A stretch of DNA of 64,000 nucleotides from Halopseudomonas formosensis (GTDB lineage Bacteria > Pseudomonadota > Gammaproteobacteria > Pseudomonadales > Pseudomonadaceae). A program made the position numbers and the translations under genes. The stretch lies in assembly GCF_900115905.1 (NCBI RefSeq), contig NZ_FOYD01000001.1, forward strand, positions 62,001 to 126,000, written 5' to 3'. Positions 35,347 to 47,426 of the stretch are shown piece after piece (within the stretch, counting starts at the first letter, position 1; every line of letters starts with the position of its first letter). A model generated the notes under the pieces. The model made no database searches, was not told the DNA's origin, and saw only the letters and a list, made by a program, of their open reading frames with translations.

Positions 35347-38300
35347 TCACTCCTGACGGCTGTCGATCAGCTTCTCCAGGCCCGCTTTGCTGACCAGGTT
35401 GACGTCGACCTGGCGGGCGGCGATCTCGATATTGTGCTCGGCGAACAGGCGGTCGATTTCCCGGTTGGTTTCGTCGATCGCCGGGTTGCGGTCGTCCAGC
35501 TTGCGCACATGCATGCGCAGCTCGTGTTCCAGGCGGTGGTCGTTGAATTCGAGGAAGAACACCAGCGGTTCGGGGTCATCCAGTACCCGGGGATTGTCCC
35601 GGGCGATCTTCAGCAGCAGCTCGCGCACCAGGGTCACATCAGAACCGTTGGCCACCGCCACCTTGACCGTCACCCGGGTAACCGTATCGGACAGCGACCA
35701 GTTGATCAGGTGCTCGGTGACGAAGGTCTTGTTCGGCACGATGATCTCCTTGCGGTCGAAGTCGGTGATGGTGGTGGCGCGGATGCGGATCCGGTTCACC
35801 GTACCTGACAGGTTGCCGATGGTGACCACGTCGCCGATGCGTACCGGGCGCTCGAACAGGATGATCAGGCCGGAAACGAAGTTGGCGAAGATTTCCTGCA
35901 AGCCGAAGCCCAGACCCACGCCGAGGGCGGCGATCAGCCATTGCAGCTTGTTCCAGCTCACACCCAGGCTGGCGAGAAAGCCGACGATGCCGACACTGAC
36001 GATCAGGTAGGACAGCAGGGTGGTGATCGCATAGCTGCTGCCCTGGCGCAGATCCATGCGTGACAGCACCAGGATCTCCAGCAATCCCGGCAGGTTGCGC
36101 GCCAGGGCGATGGTCAGCAGCACTATGATGATGGCGCTGAGCAGGTCGCCGGCGCTCAATGGCTTCATCAGCGGGTTGTCGGCGGTGCCGCTGTTGTACT
36201 CCCACAGGGTGATGGATTCCAGATAGGAGGCCGCACTGATCAGGTCGGACCAGACCAGATAGACCAGTACGCTGAACAGCACCAGCAGCGCGAGGCGCCC
36301 CAGGCGCAGGGACTGCTGGTTGATCTGCTCCAGCTTGAGTTCGGGGATTTCCAGCACCGCCTCGCTGTGCGAGCCGTTGCCGTTGGCGTGTTCCTCCGCC
36401 TGGCGCTTGCTCAGGGCGCGCTGGTAGGCCAGGTGCCGCCCGGCAACCCGCAGGTTGCGCACCACTATGCCCTGCAGCAGCATCCAGGCGGTGATCAGGT
36501 ACAGGGTGTCGATCATGCGGTCGGCCAGGCGGATGGCGGTGTAGTGGTAGCCCCAGAAGGTCATGCCGGCCAGCACCAGCGGCGTCAGTACCAGGATCAG
36601 CAGGGCGCTGTAATGGAACACCCGCGAGTTGTTCAACGGCTCGCTGCGGCGCATGAAGCGCCATACCAGCAGACTGAACAGGCACAGGGTGACAATCATC
36701 ACCGCGCGACCGATCACGTCCTTGTCCAGATGCTCGGGGTTGCTGGTACCCAGGCTGATGATCAGCACCATGGGCAGCAGTATCCACGCCAGCTGACGGG
36801 TCAGCCGGCGCAGCCGGGCGACCTTGTCCGCCGACCAGCGGAAATGCCGGCGGGTGATGCCCTGGGGGTCGAACAGCCGGTACAGCAGGTGCAGCACGAA
36901 CCAGGTCATCGCCAGATGCTGCAGCGCCTGACCGAGGGTCGGCATGGCGGGGGTGTCGCCATAGCGCAGGCCGAAGCCGGTGGCACCGAGGAAGATGGGT
37001 AGCGGCAACACCCAGATCGCGGTCAGCAGCAGGGCCAGTGGCGTGGTGCGCTGGCTGTCGCGCAGGTAGTGACCGACCTCATCGTGCAGCAGCTGCAGCC
37101 GCGCCGCCAGCCGCTTGCGCAGCAGCACCGGGATGGCGGTCAGCGCCAGGATCAGGGCCAGCCAGCCGATATTGTCCTTCAGCGTCAGCAGCAGGCGCAG
37201 GGTCTGCCGGAGCGGCTGCAGAACCTGCAGCTGGGACAGGGCCTGGGCCGGCAGGTTGAGCAGCCAGTTGCGGTTGATCGGCGGGTTGCTGGCCACCCAG
37301 AACAGCTGGTCATCAATGGTCTGACGCAGTTTGGTGCTCAGCTGCAGCAACTGGTCCTGATTGATCTGCAGCGCCACGGCCTCGCCGAGCAGGGTGTTGA
37401 TATGGGTGCTGAGCTGTTCGACCAGCACCACCCGACTGCGGATCAGCTGCTGCAGATCCTCGCGCAGGGGCTCGCGCTGTTCCTCCGGCAACTGGCTCAG
37501 CAGCCGGTTGAGATAGGCCTCCTGGTTGCGCAGTTCCTCGCGCTGCTGGTTGAGCTCGAACTGGCGCAGGCGCATGTCGGCGATGGAGTCGGTCAGCGAA
37601 CTGTCGATGCGTACCAGCGGCAGTGCCTGCTTCTCCTGGTGCAGGATGCGTGACAGCAGCAGGCTGCCTTCAAGCACGCTGATCTGCTGATCCAGGGCGC
37701 TTTCCTGCTGGGTCAGATAATCCAGCTGCTGGGTAGTCTGGATATTGCGCCGGGACAGGGCGCTGATGCGGTTGGAGGTGGCGAGCAGCTCCTCGCTGAG
37801 CCGCTGGTTGGTCAGACTCTGCTTGTGCAGCAGCTGGTGATTGCTGATCTCGATGGATTCGGCGGCGGTATCGCTGATCACCTGCTCGGACAGGCTGCGG
37901 CGCTTGTCGTCGATGACGTCCTGCAGCGCGTTGATCTCCTGCTCGATCCGGTTCAGCTCCGCCAGCAGCAGGCGGCGCCGGACGTTGGCCAGCTCCAGCA
38001 GGGTGTTGTTGGCCGACAGCTGCTGGCGCAGCAGTGCATTGGCCAGTTCGAGTTGCTCCAGCTCCGCCTGGATCGCCCGCTCCCGCGCCCGATTCAACTG
38101 GCTGCCGGCCTGGCGCTGCAGCTGGCGCAGCTGTTCATTGAGTTCATTGGCCCGGGTCTGATTGGCGGAAATGCGGCTCTGGGTTTTCTCCGGGCGGGTT
38201 TCGGCGGCGATCAGCTCGCTGTTGATGGCGGTCAGTTCGTTCTGCCAGTCATACATGCGCGAGACCTGCTCGCCCAGGGTCACATCCAGATCCTGCAGGG

Positions 38301-38652
38301 TGCGGCTGGCATAACGCTGGTGCAGCTGCTCCTCGTCGGCCGGACGCAGGGCCTCGAGCTGCTGGCGCAGCCGGCGCAGTTCTTCCGGCGCCTGGTCCAG
38401 GGTGGTCTGCAGTGCTTCCTGCTGCTCGCGCAGGGACTCGGTCTGCTGCAGGGCTGCCAGCGTCTGCTGCCAGACTTCGAGAAACTGCTCCTGCTCGGCG
38501 GCGGATCGGCCGCTGTCGGGCAGCGCGGCGATATCGGCCTGCAGCTTCTCGATGGGGCTGAGTTCGGCCTTGTCGGCCTCCTGTGCCTGGCTCAGGGGAG
38601 CAAGGCACAGGCAGGTGAACAGGGTCAGGACGGTGAAATAGAGGCGAAACAT
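35347..38652 (-). CDS. Large mechanosensitive channel (MscK/KefA family)
   Basis: A 1101-residue inner-membrane protein. A cleaved signal peptide (LTLFTCLCLAPLSQAQEA) leads to a long periplasmic coiled-coil domain (about 30-480, rich in Gln, Leu and Arg). About eleven membrane helices follow, then the MscS channel core with GVGLGFGLQEIFANFVSGLI and PVRIGDVVTI, and a cytoplasmic C-terminal beta and alpha/beta domain. It should open under osmotic downshock; MscK also responds to K+. The start at ATG 38652 gives the signal peptide; the TTG at 38661 is not preferred. Confidence 0.93.
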   Translation of the reverse strand: MFRLYFTVLTLFTCLCLAPLSQAQEADKAELSPIEKLQADIAALPDSGRSAAEQEQFLEVWQQTLAALQQTESLREQQEALQTTLDQAPEELRRLRQQLEALRPADEEQLHQRYASRTLQDLDVTLGEQVSRMYDWQNELTAINSELIAAETRPEKTQSRISANQTRANELNEQLRQLQRQAGSQLNRARERAIQAELEQLELANALLRQQLSANNTLLELANVRRRLLLAELNRIEQEINALQDVIDDKRRSLSEQVISDTAAESIEISNHQLLHKQSLTNQRLSEELLATSNRISALSRRNIQTTQQLDYLTQQESALDQQISVLEGSLLLSRILHQEKQALPLVRIDSSLTDSIADMRLRQFELNQQREELRNQEAYLNRLLSQLPEEQREPLREDLQQLIRSRVVLVEQLSTHINTLLGEAVALQINQDQLLQLSTKLRQTIDDQLFWVASNPPINRNWLLNLPAQALSQLQVLQPLRQTLRLLLTLKDNIGWLALILALTAIPVLLRKRLAARLQLLHDEVGHYLRDSQRTTPLALLLTAIWVLPLPIFLGATGFGLRYGDTPAMPTLGQALQHLAMTWFVLHLLYRLFDPQGITRRHFRWSADKVARLRRLTRQLAWILLPMVLIISLGTSNPEHLDKDVIGRAVMIVTLCLFSLLVWRFMRRSEPLNNSRVFHYSALLILVLTPLVLAGMTFWGYHYTAIRLADRMIDTLYLITAWMLLQGIVVRNLRVAGRHLAYQRALSKRQAEEHANGNGSHSEAVLEIPELKLEQINQQSLRLGRLALLVLFSVLVYLVWSDLISAASYLESITLWEYNSGTADNPLMKPLSAGDLLSAIIIVLLTIALARNLPGLLEILVLSRMDLRQGSSYAITTLLSYLIVSVGIVGFLASLGVSWNKLQWLIAALGVGLGFGLQEIFANFVSGLIILFERPVRIGDVVTIGNLSGTVNRIRIRATTITDFDRKEIIVPNKTFVTEHLINWSLSDTVTRVTVKVAVANGSDVTLVRELLLKIARDNPRVLDDPEPLVFFLEFNDHRLEHELRMHVRKLDDRNPAIDETNREIDRLFAEHNIEIAARQVDVNLVSKAGLEKLIDSRQE

Positions 38653-38750
38653 GGAAAGCAATCCGCAATGTGCTGATGGCTAGGTTAGACGTCGTGGCGG
38701 GGGAAGGAAAGACAGGGGCGGGTGGGGGCTTGCGGATAGGGGCGAAGCCC

Positions 38751-38992
38751 TTCGCACCGGGGGCGGTGCTCCTACAGGCAGGGCGTGACCGGGTGGGGGG
38801 CGGGTTGGTTCGGAGAACGGGGCGTGCGGGTTCGCACCGGGGCGGTGCTCCTACAGGTGGAGCGGCAGGTGCCGGGTGGTGGGGGGAATGCGGGTTCGCA
38901 GCGGGGGCGGATTTGTGGGGGAGGTTCGCGCCGGGGGTGGTGCTGCTACAGGATCGTGGTTTCGCTGTAGGAGCACCGCCCTCGGTGCGAAG
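38751..38992. repeat. Degenerate REP cluster
   Basis: REP copies of the TTCGCACCGGGGCGGTGC-TCCTAC type start at 38751 and 38831, with decayed copies at 38895 and 38925 and an inverted copy (GTAGGAGCACCGCCCTCGGT) at 38967. Spacing is irregular, unlike the arrays at 27.3 and 62.1 kb. The 346 bases between the channel gene and the acyl-CoA dehydrogenase stop hold only these repeats. Confidence 0.8.
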
Positions 38993-38998
38993 GGGGCG

Positions 38999-40801
<1,803 letters not shown>

Positions 40802-40852
40802 GACGGCATTCCTGATGCTGAGGCACTGCCGCTGTAGGCGGCGGGTATAAGG

Positions 40853-40877
40853 ATGTGCCGCAGTGTATGCGGCACAT
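40853..40877. promoter_or_regulatory. Perfect 10-bp inverted repeat upstream of the acyl-CoA dehydrogenase gene
   Basis: ATGTGCCGCA-gtgta-TGCGGCACAT lies between the srkA stop and the start of the acyl-CoA dehydrogenase gene. On the minus strand it is followed by CCTTATA and not by a T-run, so it could be a weak srkA terminator or a dyad-symmetric operator. Confidence 0.5.
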
Positions 40878-40919
40878 GGGTCGGCTGGAACAGCCATTGA
40901 CGGAATTGATGAAGCGGAA

Positions 40920-41894
40920 TCAGAACAGTCGCAGGGGCGGCTCATCCAGCGCCGCGCGCTGTTCGCGCAGGGTCAGGATCTGCTCGGCCCAGTAGCGCTC
41001 GCTGGCGAACCAGGGGAAGTGCATGGGAAAGGCCGGGTCGTCCCAGCGCCGGGCGAGCCAGGCACTGTAGTGGATCAGGCGCAGGCTGCGCAGGGATTCG
41101 ATCAGCGGCAGCTGGCGCGGGTCGAAATCATGGAACTCGTTGTAGCCCTCGACCAGTTCTGCCAGCTGGCCCTGACGCTGGTCCCGTTCCCCGGACAGCA
41201 TCATCCACAGATCCTGGATCGCCGGGCCCTGGCGGCAGTCGTCCATGTCCACCATGTACAGGCTGTCGTCGCGCCACAGCAGGTTGCCCACATGCAGATC
41301 GCCGTGCAGGCGGATGCTGGTATGGGGATGGGCCTGACAGATCTCCTCCACCCGGGCCAGCAGGTCATCGGCCACCGAGAAGTAGGCCGGGCGCAGGCTT
41401 TCGGGCACGCAATCGTGTTCACGCAGCCAGGCCAGACTGTCATGGCCGAAGGCCTGAACGCTGAGTTCGGGACGATGCTCGAAGGGCCGCATGGCGCCCA
41501 CCGCATGCAGACGGCCTACCAGGCGGCCGAGCATCAGCAGGTGGTCGGGGTCGTCCAGCTCCGGTGCGCGGCCGCCGAAACGGCGAAACAGGCTGAAGCG
41601 GAACCCGGCAAACTCGAACAGGGTGCGTCCGTCTATCACCATCGGCGGTATGACCGGGATGTCCCGTTCGACCAGCTCCAGGGAGAACTGGTGCTCCTCG
41701 AGGATGGCCTCGTCGGACCAGCGACCGGGGCGATAGAACTTGGCGATCAGCGGTACGCCGTCCTCGATGCCGATCTGGAAAACCCGGTTCTCGTAACTGT
41801 TGAGGGTCAGCGTGCGTGCATCGCTGGCAAAGCCCAGGGATTCCACCGCATCCAGTACGGTATCGGGAGTCAGTTGGGCAAAGGGGTGGCTCAT
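40920..41894 (-). CDS. srkA: Stress response kinase SrkA (YihE)
   Basis: A 324-residue aminoglycoside-phosphotransferase-fold Ser/Thr kinase. The catalytic loop is IRLHGDLHVGNLLW and the metal-binding Asp is in MVDMDDCRQGPAIQDLWM. SrkA counteracts stress-induced cell death in E. coli. Length is normal. Upstream lies comF in the same direction, 74 bases away. Confidence 0.92.
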   Translation of the reverse strand: MSHPFAQLTPDTVLDAVESLGFASDARTLTLNSYENRVFQIGIEDGVPLIAKFYRPGRWSDEAILEEHQFSLELVERDIPVIPPMVIDGRTLFEFAGFRFSLFRRFGGRAPELDDPDHLLMLGRLVGRLHAVGAMRPFEHRPELSVQAFGHDSLAWLREHDCVPESLRPAYFSVADDLLARVEEICQAHPHTSIRLHGDLHVGNLLWRDDSLYMVDMDDCRQGPAIQDLWMMLSGERDQRQGQLAELVEGYNEFHDFDPRQLPLIESLRSLRLIHYSAWLARRWDDPAFPMHFPWFASERYWAEQILTLREQRAALDEPPLRLF

Positions 41895-41967
41895 GTAGTC
41901 TGTTCCAGGCTGTCAGCGGCCGCCCTGGGCAGGCCGCGTCAACGGGTGATGTTGCGTTGCGTCCAGC

Positions 41968-42741
41968 TTACCCCAATTGCCGCTCGGCGGGGCCGTCTGT
42001 CTCGGTCACGGTCGGGTTGTCCGGGGCGTCCACCCGTGCCACGCACCAGACGGTGACGCTGGCAGCGCCGGCCTGCAGCAGGGTGCGGCTGGCCTCGTTG
42101 ACGGTGGTGCCGGTGGTCATCACGTCATCGACCAGGGCGAGGTGACGACCGGCGAGACGCGTCGGGTGACGGCAGATGAAAGCGTCGCGCAGGTTGCGCT
42201 GCCGGGCGCGGGCATCCAGACCCTGCTGGGCAGTGGTAGCGCGCCGGCGCCGCAGATTGCGATAGTCCAGCGGAATATCCAGGGCGCGGGCGATGGGCCG
42301 GGCCAGCTCCATGGCCTGGTTGAAACCACGGCGGGCCTGGCGGCTGCGGTGCAGCGGCAGCGGAATCACCGCATCTGGCAGCTGCAGTTGCCGGTCCTGG
42401 TAGTGGTGGATTACCGCCTGTTGCAGCAGCCGGGCCAGCAGGCGACCCCAGGTCAGGCGGTGCTGATGCTTGAAGGCGGGTATCAGGCTGTCGATCGGAA
42501 AGCGGTAACGCAGCGGTGCTATCACCTGACTGAACGCCGGTGGTCGCTGCTGGCACTTTCCGCACAGCAGACCCTCGGCGCTCAGCGGCAGGGCGCACTG
42601 ACGACAGGCCGGTCCCAGCCAGGGCAGATCGTCGAGGCAGGGCGGGCAGATGCAGTCGGGGGAACCGGCGGCACTGCCGAGGCACAGCAGGCAGCGGTTG
42701 ATCTGATTAATATTTATCCACTTGTAAACCAGTTGTCTCAT
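41968..42741 (-). CDS. ComF family protein (amidophosphoribosyltransferase-like)
   Basis: A 257-residue ComF protein. The N-terminus has a zinc-finger-like set of cysteines (CLLCLG, CICPPCL, CRQC, CGKC). The C-terminal phosphoribosyltransferase domain has the PRPP motif [14 protein letters not shown]. The family is needed for DNA uptake in competent bacteria, probably acting with PriA on internalised DNA. Start ATG 42741. The first codons lie inside the BirA-type operator, so comF and bioB share a regulated divergent promoter. Confidence 0.9.
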   Translation of the reverse strand: MRQLVYKWININQINRCLLCLGSAAGSPDCICPPCLDDLPWLGPACRQCALPLSAEGLLCGKCQQRPPAFSQVIAPLRYRFPIDSLIPAFKHQHRLTWGRLLARLLQQAVIHHYQDRQLQLPDAVIPLPLHRSRQARRGFNQAMELARPIARALDIPLDYRNLRRRRATTAQQGLDARARQRNLRDAFICRHPTRLAGRHLALVDDVMTTGTTVNEASRTLLQAGAASVTVWCVARVDAPDNPTVTETDGPAERQLG

Positions 42742-42754
42742 TTCAGGTTGACAG
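42722..42754. promoter_or_regulatory. BirA-type biotin operator between comF and bioB
   Basis: TTGTAAACC (42722-42730) and GGTTGACAG (42746-42754) are inverted half-sites separated by 15 bases, agreeing with the BirA operator layout TTGTAAACC-N15-GGTTTACAA; the right half has mismatches. It ends 61 bases before the bioB start and overlaps the first codons of comF. Biotin-loaded BirA should repress the bio operon here. Confidence 0.8.
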
Positions 42755-42815
42755 TCTCCGGGCGGCGATTATCATGCGTGGAATTGTTCCGACCTCTGCT
42801 ACCAAGGATATTTCG

Positions 42816-43865
42816 ATGACTGCGCCCGCTACCCGCCATGACTGGACCCCGGCCGAAGTGCTGGCCCTGTTGCGCCAACCCTTCAATGATCTGCTGTTCC
42901 AGGCCCAGACGGTGCATCGCCAGCATTTCGATGCCAACCGGGTGCAGGTATCCACCCTGCTGTCGATCAAGACCGGAGCCTGCCCCGAGGATTGCAAGTA
43001 CTGCCCCCAGTCCGGCCACTACAACACCGGCCTGGACAAGGAAAAGCTGATGCAGGTGCAGAAGGTGCTGGACGAGGCCGCCGCCGCCAAGGCCATTGGC
43101 GCCACCCGCTTCTGCATGGGCGCCGCCTGGAAGCACCCCTCCGACAAGGACATGCCCTATGTACTGCAAATGGTGCGTGGTGTCCGTGAGCTGGGTCTCG
43201 AAACCTGCATGACCCTGGGCAAGCTGACCCGGGAGCAGACCCAGGCCCTGGCCGAGGCCGGTCTCGACTACTACAACCACAACCTGGATACCTCCCCGGA
43301 GTTCTACGGCAACATCATCACCACCCGCACCTACAGTGAACGCCTGCAGACCCTGTCCTATGTGCGTGATGCGGGCATGAAGATCTGCTCCGGCGGCATC
43401 CTCGGCATGGGCGAGTCCCTGGAGGATCGTGCCGGTCTGCTGATCCAGCTGGCCAATCTGCCGGAACATCCCGAGAGCGTGCCGATCAATATGCTGGTCA
43501 AGGTTGCAGGTACGCCGCTGGAGAATGCCGAGGACGTGGATCCCTTCGACTTCATCCGTACCCTGGCGGTCGCCCGGATCATGATGCCCAGGTCCCACGT
43601 GCGGCTGTCCGCCGGTCGCGAGCAGATGAACGATCAGACCCAGGCGCTGGCGTTCTTCGCCGGCGCCAACTCGATCTTCTACGGTGACCGTCTGCTCACC
43701 ACCGGCAACCCCCAGGCCGACAAGGACATGCGGCTGTTCGAGCGTCTGGGCATCAAGCCCGAGGAGCGCGAGGAGCATGACGATGAGGTGCATCAGGCGG
43801 CCATCGAGCAGGCCCTGATCGAGCAGCGCGACAGCGCCCTGTTCACCAACGCCGCGGCAGGCTGA
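42816..43865 (+). CDS. bioB: Biotin synthase
   Basis: A 349-residue radical SAM enzyme that inserts sulphur into dethiobiotin. The radical SAM cluster cysteines are C56, C60 and C63 (ACPEDCKYC). The auxiliary [2Fe-2S] ligand regions ([28 protein letters not shown]) are present, as is [12 protein letters not shown]. The start at 42816 ([10 protein letters not shown]) has AAGGA upstream; the earlier in-frame ATG at 42774 is unlikely. First gene of bioBFHCD, behind the BirA operator. Confidence 0.97.
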   Translation: MTAPATRHDWTPAEVLALLRQPFNDLLFQAQTVHRQHFDANRVQVSTLLSIKTGACPEDCKYCPQSGHYNTGLDKEKLMQVQKVLDEAAAAKAIGATRFCMGAAWKHPSDKDMPYVLQMVRGVRELGLETCMTLGKLTREQTQALAEAGLDYYNHNLDTSPEFYGNIITTRTYSERLQTLSYVRDAGMKICSGGILGMGESLEDRAGLLIQLANLPEHPESVPINMLVKVAGTPLENAEDVDPFDFIRTLAVARIMMPRSHVRLSAGREQMNDQTQALAFFAGANSIFYGDRLLTTGNPQADKDMRLFERLGIKPEEREEHDDEVHQAAIEQALIEQRDSALFTNAAAG

Positions 43866-43984
43866 CCGGCAGCGGCCCGCTGCAGCGCAGATCTTTGCAG
43901 TGCGCGGGTCGTCCGATGGGCGGTCCGCGCTTTTTACATTTGCACCGCAGGCCGAATGCGTCTGGCCTGTTGCCGGGGTTCATC

Positions 43985-45157
43985 ATGTCCTTCGATCTAT
44001 CCGGGCGGCTGGCCGAGCGCCGTGCCGCCCATCTGTACCGCCAGCGTCCGCTGCTGGAGTCCCCGCAGAGCGTGCGGGTCAAGGTAGATGGCCAGTCGTT
44101 CCTGGCCTTCTGCAGCAACGATTATCTTGGACTGGCCGACCACCCCGAGGTGGCCGAGGCCATGGTCGAGGGTGTGCGTCGCTGGGGCGTTGGCGGCGGC
44201 GCCTCGCATCTGGTGGTGGGGCACAGTGGTGCCCACCATGCGCTCGAGGAAGCGCTGGCCGAACTCACCGGCCGGCCCCGGGCGTTGCTGATGTCCAGCG
44301 GCTACATGGCCAACATGGGTGCCATCACGGCGCTGGTCGGCAAGGGCGATACCGTGCTGCAGGACCGGCTCAACCATGCTTCCCTGCTGGATGCGGGACT
44401 GCTCAGTGGCGCCCGTTTCTCCCGCTATCTGCACAATGATCCCCAAAGCCTGAGCCAGCGGCTGGAGAAGGCCGAGGGCAATACCCTGGTGGTGACCGAC
44501 GGGGTGTTCAGCATGGACGGCGATCTGGCGCGGCTGCCGGAGCTGTGCGCCGAGGCACGCCGTCACGGTGCCTGGGTGATGGTCGATGATGCCCACGGCT
44601 TCGGCTGTCTGGGGGCCACCGGGGGTGGCATAGTCCAGCAGCAGGGGCTGAGTCTGGAGGAGGTACCGGTGCTGGTCGGCACCCTGGGCAAGGCGTTCGG
44701 CACGGCCGGTGCCTTCATTGCCGGCAGCGAGGAATTGATCGAAACCCTGATTCAGTTTGCCCGCTCCTACATCTATACCACCAGCCAGCCACCGGCCGTG
44801 GCCTGGGCGACGCTGACGAGCCTGCGCCTGGCGCGCGAGGAGAGCTGGCGCCGTGAACACCTGGCGCGGCTGATCGAGCGCTTGCGCGCCGGTGCCGCGC
44901 AGCTTGGCCTGCAACTGATGGACAGCCCCACTCCGATCCAGCCGATCCTGGTGGGCGACAGTGCCCGGGCGCTGCGGTTGTCCGAGGGGCTGCGCCAGCG
45001 GGGGATTCTGGTCACCGCCATACGACCGCCGACGGTGCCCCAGGGGACAGCCCGATTGCGTGTTACCCTGTCCGCGGCCCATGCCGAGACCGATGTGGAT
45101 CGTCTGCTGGAGGCCCTGCAGCAGACCCTTGCCGAATTACCGGAGTTTCAGTCATGA
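43985..45157 (+). CDS. bioF: 8-amino-7-oxononanoate synthase
   Basis: A 390-residue PLP enzyme that joins pimeloyl-ACP and alanine. The PLP lysine is K236 in [12 protein letters not shown], and [10 protein letters not shown] and HASLLDAG are family motifs. The ATG at 43985 ([10 protein letters not shown]) is chosen over the 43895 frame, which is leader sequence. A 119-base gap follows bioB. The stop overlaps bioH by ATGA. Confidence 0.96.
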   Translation: MSFDLSGRLAERRAAHLYRQRPLLESPQSVRVKVDGQSFLAFCSNDYLGLADHPEVAEAMVEGVRRWGVGGGASHLVVGHSGAHHALEEALAELTGRPRALLMSSGYMANMGAITALVGKGDTVLQDRLNHASLLDAGLLSGARFSRYLHNDPQSLSQRLEKAEGNTLVVTDGVFSMDGDLARLPELCAEARRHGAWVMVDDAHGFGCLGATGGGIVQQQGLSLEEVPVLVGTLGKAFGTAGAFIAGSEELIETLIQFARSYIYTTSQPPAVAWATLTSLRLAREESWRREHLARLIERLRAGAAQLGLQLMDSPTPIQPILVGDSARALRLSEGLRQRGILVTAIRPPTVPQGTARLRVTLSAAHAETDVDRLLEALQQTLAELPEFQS

Positions 45158-45870
45158 AGCCGATCACCCTGTTGCCCGGTTGGGCAATGGCCACCGATAC
45201 CATGGAGCCCCTGCGCGAAGCGCTGCAGGCGTTGCTGCCGGAGGTGCGGGTGGCCATAGAACCGCTGCCGGCCATCCAGCTGTCCAGTCTGGAAACCGAC
45301 CTGAGCTCCCTGGCCCAGCGTATCGAGCCGGGCGTTCTGGTTGGCTGGTCGCTGGGCGGGATGCTGGCAGTGCAGCTGAACCGGCGCTTCCCCGAACATT
45401 TCCCTGCGGTAGCCACCCTGGCCAGCAATGCCTGCTTCGTCGAGCGTCGTGACTGGCCCACCGCGATGACGACCGACACCTTCCGCAGCTTCTATCAGGG
45501 TTACCGCGAGGACCCGGAGAAAACCCTGCGGCGCTTTGCCCTGCTGGTCAGTCAGGGCAGTACCCAGGCCCGGCACTGGATCCGTCATCTGCAGTGGGAT
45601 GAGCTGAATGATGAGCAGCGCCTGCACGGTCTGGCGGTGCTGGGCATGCTGGACAACCGCGTGGCCCTGCGCAATCCCTCCCAGCCGATGCTGCACTGCT
45701 TCGGCGCCCAGGATGCGCTGGTGCCGAGCGTGACCGCCAGCGCGATGGGGGAGCTGCATCCGGCCTCACGGGTGGTCACCCATTACCAGGCCAGCCATGT
45801 ACTGCCGTTGGAGCAGCCCGGCTGGCTGGCCCAGCAGATCGTCGACTGGCTGGAGGGTACCCATGAATGA
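45154..45870 (+). CDS. bioH: Pimeloyl-ACP methyl ester carboxylesterase
   Basis: A 238-residue alpha/beta hydrolase. The nucleophile is S66 in GWSLGG, the acid is in FGAQDALVP and the His in [11 protein letters not shown]. BioH removes the methyl group placed by BioC, ending pimeloyl chain growth. The N-terminus LLPGWAM is typical. Overlaps bioF by ATGA and bioC by 8 bases. Its place inside the operon fits the Pseudomonas arrangement. Confidence 0.93.
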   Translation: MKPITLLPGWAMATDTMEPLREALQALLPEVRVAIEPLPAIQLSSLETDLSSLAQRIEPGVLVGWSLGGMLAVQLNRRFPEHFPAVATLASNACFVERRDWPTAMTTDTFRSFYQGYREDPEKTLRRFALLVSQGSTQARHWIRHLQWDELNDEQRLHGLAVLGMLDNRVALRNPSQPMLHCFGAQDALVPSVTASAMGELHPASRVVTHYQASHVLPLEQPGWLAQQIVDWLEGTHE

Positions 45871-46672
45871 GGCTACGCTCGACAAGCGGCTGATCGCCGA
45901 GTCCTTCAGTCGGGCGGCGCCCACCTACGACAAGGCGGCTGCGCTGCAGCGCACCGTCGGCAGCAACCTGCTGGGACGTCTGCCGCGGGACTTCGTGCCG
46001 GGGGATATCCTTGATCTTGGCTGCGGTACCGGCCACTTCACCCGGGCCCTGGCGGCCTGTTTCGACACGCCTGTCATCGGTCTGGATCTGGCCGAGGGCA
46101 TGCTCCGTCACGCCAATGAGCACAGTCCCGGGCTGGATCACTGGATAACCGCCGACGCCGAACGGCTGCCGCTGCGCAGCGAGTCCCGTGACCTGATCTT
46201 CTCCAGCCTCGCCATGCAATGGTGTCCCCGACTGGATCAGGCGCTGGCCGAAGCCTGGCGGGTGCTGCGGCCGGGCGGCTGTCTGGCCTTCAATACCCTG
46301 CTGGAGGGCAGTCTGGAAGAGCTGCGCCAGTCATGGAAGGCCGTGGACAATCTGGTGCACGTGAACAGTTTCATGTCGCTCACCGAGCTGACCATACTGC
46401 TCGACGACGCCGGTTTCGGTGACTGGCAGTGCGACGTGGAGCGCCACGTGCTGTTCTACCCGCGACTCGGGGAATTGACCCAGGAGCTGAAGGCGCTGGG
46501 AGCGGTGAATCTGAACGCCGGGCGACCTTCCGGTCTGACCGGCAAGGCACGCGCGCGCCGGTTGACTGCCGCCTACGAGCAATTCCGCACCGAGCATGGG
46601 CTGCCGGCGAGCTGGCAGGTGGCCCAGGTGGTGATGTTCAAGCAGCCGGGGCGCACAGGAGTATCCGCATGA
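45863..46672 (+). CDS. bioC: Malonyl-ACP O-methyltransferase
   Basis: A 269-residue SAM-dependent methyltransferase with motif I ILDLGCGTGHFT, post I VIGLDLAEGML and LAMQWCPRLDQAL. BioC methylates malonyl-ACP so that fatty-acid enzymes can build pimelate. The ATG at 45863 has GGAGGG upstream. Coupled to bioH and bioD. Confidence 0.94.
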   Translation: MNEATLDKRLIAESFSRAAPTYDKAAALQRTVGSNLLGRLPRDFVPGDILDLGCGTGHFTRALAACFDTPVIGLDLAEGMLRHANEHSPGLDHWITADAERLPLRSESRDLIFSSLAMQWCPRLDQALAEAWRVLRPGGCLAFNTLLEGSLEELRQSWKAVDNLVHVNSFMSLTELTILLDDAGFGDWQCDVERHVLFYPRLGELTQELKALGAVNLNAGRPSGLTGKARARRLTAAYEQFRTEHGLPASWQVAQVVMFKQPGRTGVSA

Positions 46673-47379
46673 GTCACCGCTATTTTGTTACCGGTACCGA
46701 TACCGAGATCGGCAAGACCACCATCGCCGCCGGTCTGCTGCATGCCGCCCGGCGGCGCGGGCTGAGCACCGCCGCAGTCAAGCCGATAGCGGCGGGGTGC
46801 TTGCGCAGTGCCGAAGGACTGCGAAACGATGACGCCCTGACCCTGCAGGCCGAATGCGCGCCGAGCCTGGACTATGATCTGCTCAACCCGGTGGCGCTGG
46901 AGCCGCCGATTGCCCCCCATATAGCAGCCCGGGAAGCCGGACTGCAGCTGACCGCAGCCCAGCTGGCGGATGATTGTCGGCGGGTGTTCGCCCGTGGCGC
47001 CGATCTGACACTGGTCGAGGGAGCCGGTGGCTGGCGGGTGCCGCTGAACGGCGAGCAGACTCTGGCGGCCCTGGCCATCGAGCTGAAGCTGCCGGTGATT
47101 CTGGTGGTGGGATTGCGTCTGGGCTGCATCAACCATGCTCTGCTGACCGCCGAGGCCATTGCCGCCGATGGTCTGCGCCTGGCGGGGTGGGTGGCCAATC
47201 AGGTCGATCCGCACATGGAGCGCCAGCAATCCAATCTGGACAGCCTGCGGGCATTGATGAAGGCGCCGCTGCTGGGCGTGGTACCGCGCCTGGACCCGCT
47301 GAGCGCCGCCGGCGTGGCGGATCATCTGGAGCTGGACAGTCTGCTCGGGGCGACCGGCGGACTATCCGGCCTGCGCTGA
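46669..47379 (+). CDS. bioD: Dethiobiotin synthetase
   Basis: A 236-residue ATP-dependent carboxylase of the P-loop family: GTDTEIGKT (residues 9-17), KPIAAGC, and VEGAGGWRVPL. It makes dethiobiotin, the BioB substrate. Starts within the bioC stop (ATGA). The last bio gene here; bioA is not in the window and must be elsewhere. Confidence 0.95.
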   Translation: MSHRYFVTGTDTEIGKTTIAAGLLHAARRRGLSTAAVKPIAAGCLRSAEGLRNDDALTLQAECAPSLDYDLLNPVALEPPIAPHIAAREAGLQLTAAQLADDCRRVFARGADLTLVEGAGGWRVPLNGEQTLAALAIELKLPVILVVGLRLGCINHALLTAEAIAADGLRLAGWVANQVDPHMERQQSNLDSLRALMKAPLLGVVPRLDPLSAAGVADHLELDSLLGATGGLSGLR

Positions 47380-47426
47380 TTATGCTTGAATAGGCACATT
47401 GCCACTATTGTTGAAGGGGGTATGCC

